Of a stretch of DNA of 64,000 nucleotides, positions 61,817-64,000 are shown piece by piece. The notes below the pieces were generated by a model. The model saw only the letters and a program-made list of their open reading frames with translations, was not told where the DNA came from and did not search any database. The DNA is from Clostridia bacterium (GTDB taxonomy: Bacteria; Bacillota; Peptococcia; DRI-13; SM3-B62), in the NCBI GenBank assembly GCA_018433675.1, contig JAHDQS010000009.1:62001-126000 (forward strand), written 5' to 3'. How positions within the stretch are numbered: the stretch's first letter is position 1; the number at the start of each line of letters is the position of its first letter. The position numbers and the translations under genes are program-made.

Positions 61817-62452
61817 TTAATGGATTTGAATAGCTACTGCAAAGGCAGTTCCAAGAATACTTCCCGCGAGAATGTCTGTGGGATAATGATGCCCAAGATA
61901 GATCCGTGACACTCCAACCAATAAAGCTATGAAGAGTAAAGGAAGGGTGAGGGAAGGGTAGGGAATAGCGTAATTTACCGCAAGGGTAAATACTGAAGCA
62001 GTATGGCCCGAAGGAAAGGCATAATCTTTGAACACAGTTCCGCCGATATATGTATTGGGGAAGATAAGATAAGGTCGCTGGCGCATCAGCATTCTTTTCA
62101 ATACAAACCCAAGCAGAGAACTGCCTGCTAGTGCAAATAAGCCTCGGGTTGCAACCATTTCCAGCTTTCCACGCCCGAATAGCATGAAGATAAGGGAAAG
62201 CCCTATAGTGAAAATTGCCCCTCCTATATTAGTGATTCTTGGCATAGCTCGATTGAGAACTCTACAGTGCCAACGTTGATTCAAGTAGCAAAAGAGATTC
62301 GCATCAGTTGTTTTTAACCTAAGCAGAATATCTTTCATAAGAACACCAACCTTTGTTGACCAATCTTTGATTTTAGAACCTGCTTCAATATCTTTAAGAA
62401 TATGTTGAGTTAAATCAGAAGCTTTAATAAAGGCAGCTGGTTTATTTTTCAT
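61817..62452 (-). CDS. PAP2-family membrane phosphatase
   Basis: The 211-residue protein has the three PAP2 motifs: KRMLMRQRP, FPSGHTAS and SRIYLGHHYPTDILAG, with the catalytic His in GHT and the second His in the last motif. Family members dephosphorylate undecaprenyl pyrophosphate, phosphatidic acid or phosphatidylglycerophosphate; the exact substrate is open. An N-terminal extension of about 60 residues precedes the first helix. Upstream lie two promoter-operator units with the ATTACT-N11-AGTAAT dyad, tying it to the PadR gene nearby. It is divergent from a GT2 glycosyltransferase. Confidence 0.9.
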   Translation of the reverse strand: MKNKPAAFIKASDLTQHILKDIEAGSKIKDWSTKVGVLMKDILLRLKTTDANLFCYLNQRWHCRVLNRAMPRITNIGGAIFTIGLSLIFMLFGRGKLEMVATRGLFALAGSSLLGFVLKRMLMRQRPYLIFPNTYIGGTVFKDYAFPSGHTASVFTLAVNYAIPYPSLTLPLLFIALLVGVSRIYLGHHYPTDILAGSILGTAFAVAIQIH

Positions 62453-62486
62453 ATGGAATATTCCTCAAATTAAATTCTTTATGAGA

Positions 62487-62625
62487 TATTACTCTATGAG
62501 ATATTACTCTGTCAAATATAGTAATACCCGCTGGAATAATAATAGTCAATATTACTCTATCTGTCAAGATAATCCTTGACAAAAACTTAAAACAAATATA
62601 AAATTACTCTATCAGAAATAATAAT
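62487..62625. promoter_or_regulatory. Divergent regulatory region with ATTACT half-site array
   Basis: ATTACT occurs at 62488, 62503, 62551 and 62603. A perfect dyad ATTACT-N11-AGTAAT lies at 62503-62525. Imperfect ones are at 62551-62573 (right half GATAAT) and 62603-62625 (right half AATAAT). A leftward promoter, TTGACA (62567-62562), 17 bases, TATTAT (62544-62539), serves PAP2. A rightward one, TTGACA (62576-62581), 17 bases, TAAAAT (62599-62604), serves the glycosyltransferase. Both overlap operator sites, which suggests coordinate repression by the PadR at 60.3 kb. Confidence 0.65.
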
Positions 62626-62735
62626 GTCACGTAGAGCAATTTTAAAAGTAGTTTACACCAATTGAAGGATGAATTTTTTTGTTCCTGATTGGTAAGGGAG
62701 ATCATGGCTATAAGCACATGGCAAATGGAGGAATA

Positions 62736-63380
62736 ATGAAAAACGTTACAGCTATAATTCCTGCGTATAATGAGGAACAAGCAATAGGAAAAGTTCTGGA
62801 ATGCCTCAAAAAGGTTGATAGTATAGGCAAAATCATTGTTGTAAGCGATGGGTCGACCGACAAAACTGTTGATATTGCAAAGGTATACGATGTTGATGTT
62901 ATTGAGTTATCGAAAAATATTGGTAAAGGCGGAGCGATAAAGGTTGGAGTAAATGAGTGTGAAACTGAGATAATACTTTTTCTTGACGCTGATCTGGTAG
63001 GGCTAAAGGAAGAGCATGTGGTCGGACTGATTCAACCGGTGATAGACAACGAAGTCGATATGACGATTGGTATCTTTAAAAAAGGCAGAAGGGTGACCGA
63101 CCTGGCCCAAAAGGTGGCTCCTTGTCTTTCGGGGCAAAGGGTTATCAGGAAATCAATAATTGATAGAATGCCCAATATTGATGTGACAAGATACGGCGTG
63201 GAAGTTGCACTTACAAAATATGTGAATAAATTCAATATAAAAGTCAAGGAAGTATATCTTGAGGACATGACACACATCACAAAGGAAGAAAAACTGGGAA
63301 TCCTGAGGGGTGTGAAGGCAAGGCTGAAAATGTATTGGGATATAGTTAAAATATTTAGCAGCTTCAATATTAGGAAATAG
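62736..63380 (+). CDS. GT2-family glycosyltransferase, DPM1/GtrB-like
   Basis: The 214-residue product has the GT-A fold signatures: VTAIIPAYNEEQAIGKVLEC, VVSDGSTDKTVDIA, IGKGGAIKVGV, and the metal-binding DAD in ILFLDADLVGL. There are no membrane helices, unlike longer GtrB types. It likely transfers a sugar from a nucleotide donor to a polyprenyl phosphate or other carrier. ATG 62736 follows GGAGGAATA; an earlier start at 62679 has no site. It is transcribed from the divergent region that carries PadR-type operators. A VTT membrane protein follows after 88 bases. Confidence 0.85.
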   Translation: MKNVTAIIPAYNEEQAIGKVLECLKKVDSIGKIIVVSDGSTDKTVDIAKVYDVDVIELSKNIGKGGAIKVGVNECETEIILFLDADLVGLKEEHVVGLIQPVIDNEVDMTIGIFKKGRRVTDLAQKVAPCLSGQRVIRKSIIDRMPNIDVTRYGVEVALTKYVNKFNIKVKEVYLEDMTHITKEEKLGILRGVKARLKMYWDIVKIFSSFNIRK

Positions 63381-63468
63381 TCGAAGTTTAAAATTGATTA
63401 TATAGAAAATAATCAGAAAGGAAAATGTATGATGGAAACCCTATATTTGCATTATACAAGGTGATTTA

Positions 63469-64000
63469 ATGAGTGCAGTGGACAAAGCAACCAAACGATC
63501 TATGATTGCAGCCGTGGTTTTCCTTATCTCAATGGTTGCACTGACCTTAGTCGCGTTGCCATATATAAAACTTTTATTTGAACCAAAAACTCAACAGAAA
63601 TTTATATCCTGGATTATTTCTTTGGGCGGGTGGGGATGGATTGTTGTCCTGGGGATCCAGGTGGTACAGATTATCATTGCATTCATTCCCGGTGAACCAA
63701 TTGAGATTTTAGCGGGGTTGTTGTATGGTGGGTTTGGTGGTTTGCTAATCTGTCTTGCAGGGTGTGTCGTTGCTTCTTCCGGCATTTTTCTTCTGTCAAA
63801 AAGATTTGGCACCCCTCTTGTGGCGAAACTATTCAGGAAAAACAAGCTCAATGAATTTGTTTTTCTAAAAGATTCCCGGAAACTGGAAACGATTGTTTTT
63901 ATTTTGTTTCTCATTCCAGGCACTCCCAAAGACATGCTGACCTATATAGTCGGAACAAGCCCCATGAAAATATCAAAGTTTTTATTAATTTCTACTTTTG
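63469..64000 (+). CDS. VTT (DedA/TVP38-type) membrane protein, 3' truncated
   Basis: The window ends inside this gene; 177 codons are visible. After a basic N-terminus (MSAVDKATKRSM) come a helix (IAAVVFLISMVALTLVALPY) and the VTT core: QVVQIIIAFIPGEPIEILAG, then LLYGGFGGLLICLAG, GIFLLSKRFGTPLV and FLIPGTPKDMLTYIVGTSPM. The F-I-P-G-E-P and F-L-I-P-G-x-P-K-D segments are the conserved re-entrant motifs. VTT proteins scramble or flip lipids, including undecaprenyl phosphate in some bacteria. This fits a locus with PAP2 and a glycosyltransferase. AAGGTG precedes the ATG. Confidence 0.85.
   Translation, partial: MSAVDKATKRSMIAAVVFLISMVALTLVALPYIKLLFEPKTQQKFISWIISLGGWGWIVVLGIQVVQIIIAFIPGEPIEILAGLLYGGFGGLLICLAGCVVASSGIFLLSKRFGTPLVAKLFRKNKLNEFVFLKDSRKLETIVFILFLIPGTPKDMLTYIVGTSPMKISKFLLISTF

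Overview
This window comes from a spore-forming, anaerobic, Gram-positive bacterium of the Clostridia, most likely a Peptococcaceae or Desulfotomaculum-like lineage; the rank is an inference. The evidence is a full set of spore genes (SpoVAC/D/Eb, SpoIIP, a YjcZ-like peptide), a CIRCE/HrcA-controlled dnaK operon, strong AGGAGG ribosome binding sites with frequent GTG and TTG starts, a leuS T-box leader, a four-subunit pyruvate:ferredoxin oxidoreductase and a desulfoferrodoxin. No rRNA, tRNA, insertion sequence, prophage or CRISPR array was seen.

Layout. 1-6.4 kb: the end of an S-layer-homology protein, a secreted protein of unknown function, an AraC regulator with a MATE exporter, a GNAT acetyltransferase, and a PadR-HAAS pair whose promoter holds a perfect palindromic operator. 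6.4-7.8 kb: a frameshifted remnant and a Phd-Uma2 fusion. 7.9-12.4 kb: porCDAB reading left from a sigma-54 promoter, with a divergent PAS-AAA+ activator. 13.2-16.5 kb: a SpoVA operon with two DUF1657 genes and a DUF421-type cytoplasmic protein, resembling the spoVA2mob type, behind a sigma-G-like promoter. 16.7-21.5 kb: an AtoS/AtoC-like two-component system and an AtoE-like transporter with a sigma-54 promoter. 21.7-34.2 kb: a broken PurL-like fragment, MscS, superoxide dismutase, two chemoreceptors, FluC with DUF190, two ECF sigma factors with one anti-sigma factor, a Cys-rich protein with a polythreonine linker, a glycosyltransferase and desulfoferrodoxin.

34.2-60.1 kb is a conserved core: T-box/leuS, a eukaryote-type hexokinase, comEA, comEC, holA, rpsT, spoIIP, murJ, lepA, hemW, then hrcA-chaperonin-grpE-dnaK-dnaJ-prmA-rsmE-mtaB-hinT and rpsU-yqeY. 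The chaperonin between hrcA and grpE is not GroEL. It is an archaeal/thermosome-like (Group III) chaperonin, placed so that CIRCE/HrcA would control it together with DnaK.

60.2-64 kb is a small envelope-related locus: a second PadR-HAAS pair, a four-repeat membrane protein, a PAP2 phosphatase, a GT2 glycosyltransferase and a VTT membrane protein cut by the window end. The padR promoter and the PAP2/GT2 divergent region share the operator ATTACT-N11-AGTAAT, and the two membrane proteins share a two-helix repeat, so this looks like one self-contained regulon.

All calls rest on reading the sequence and on knowledge of protein families; no database search was run.
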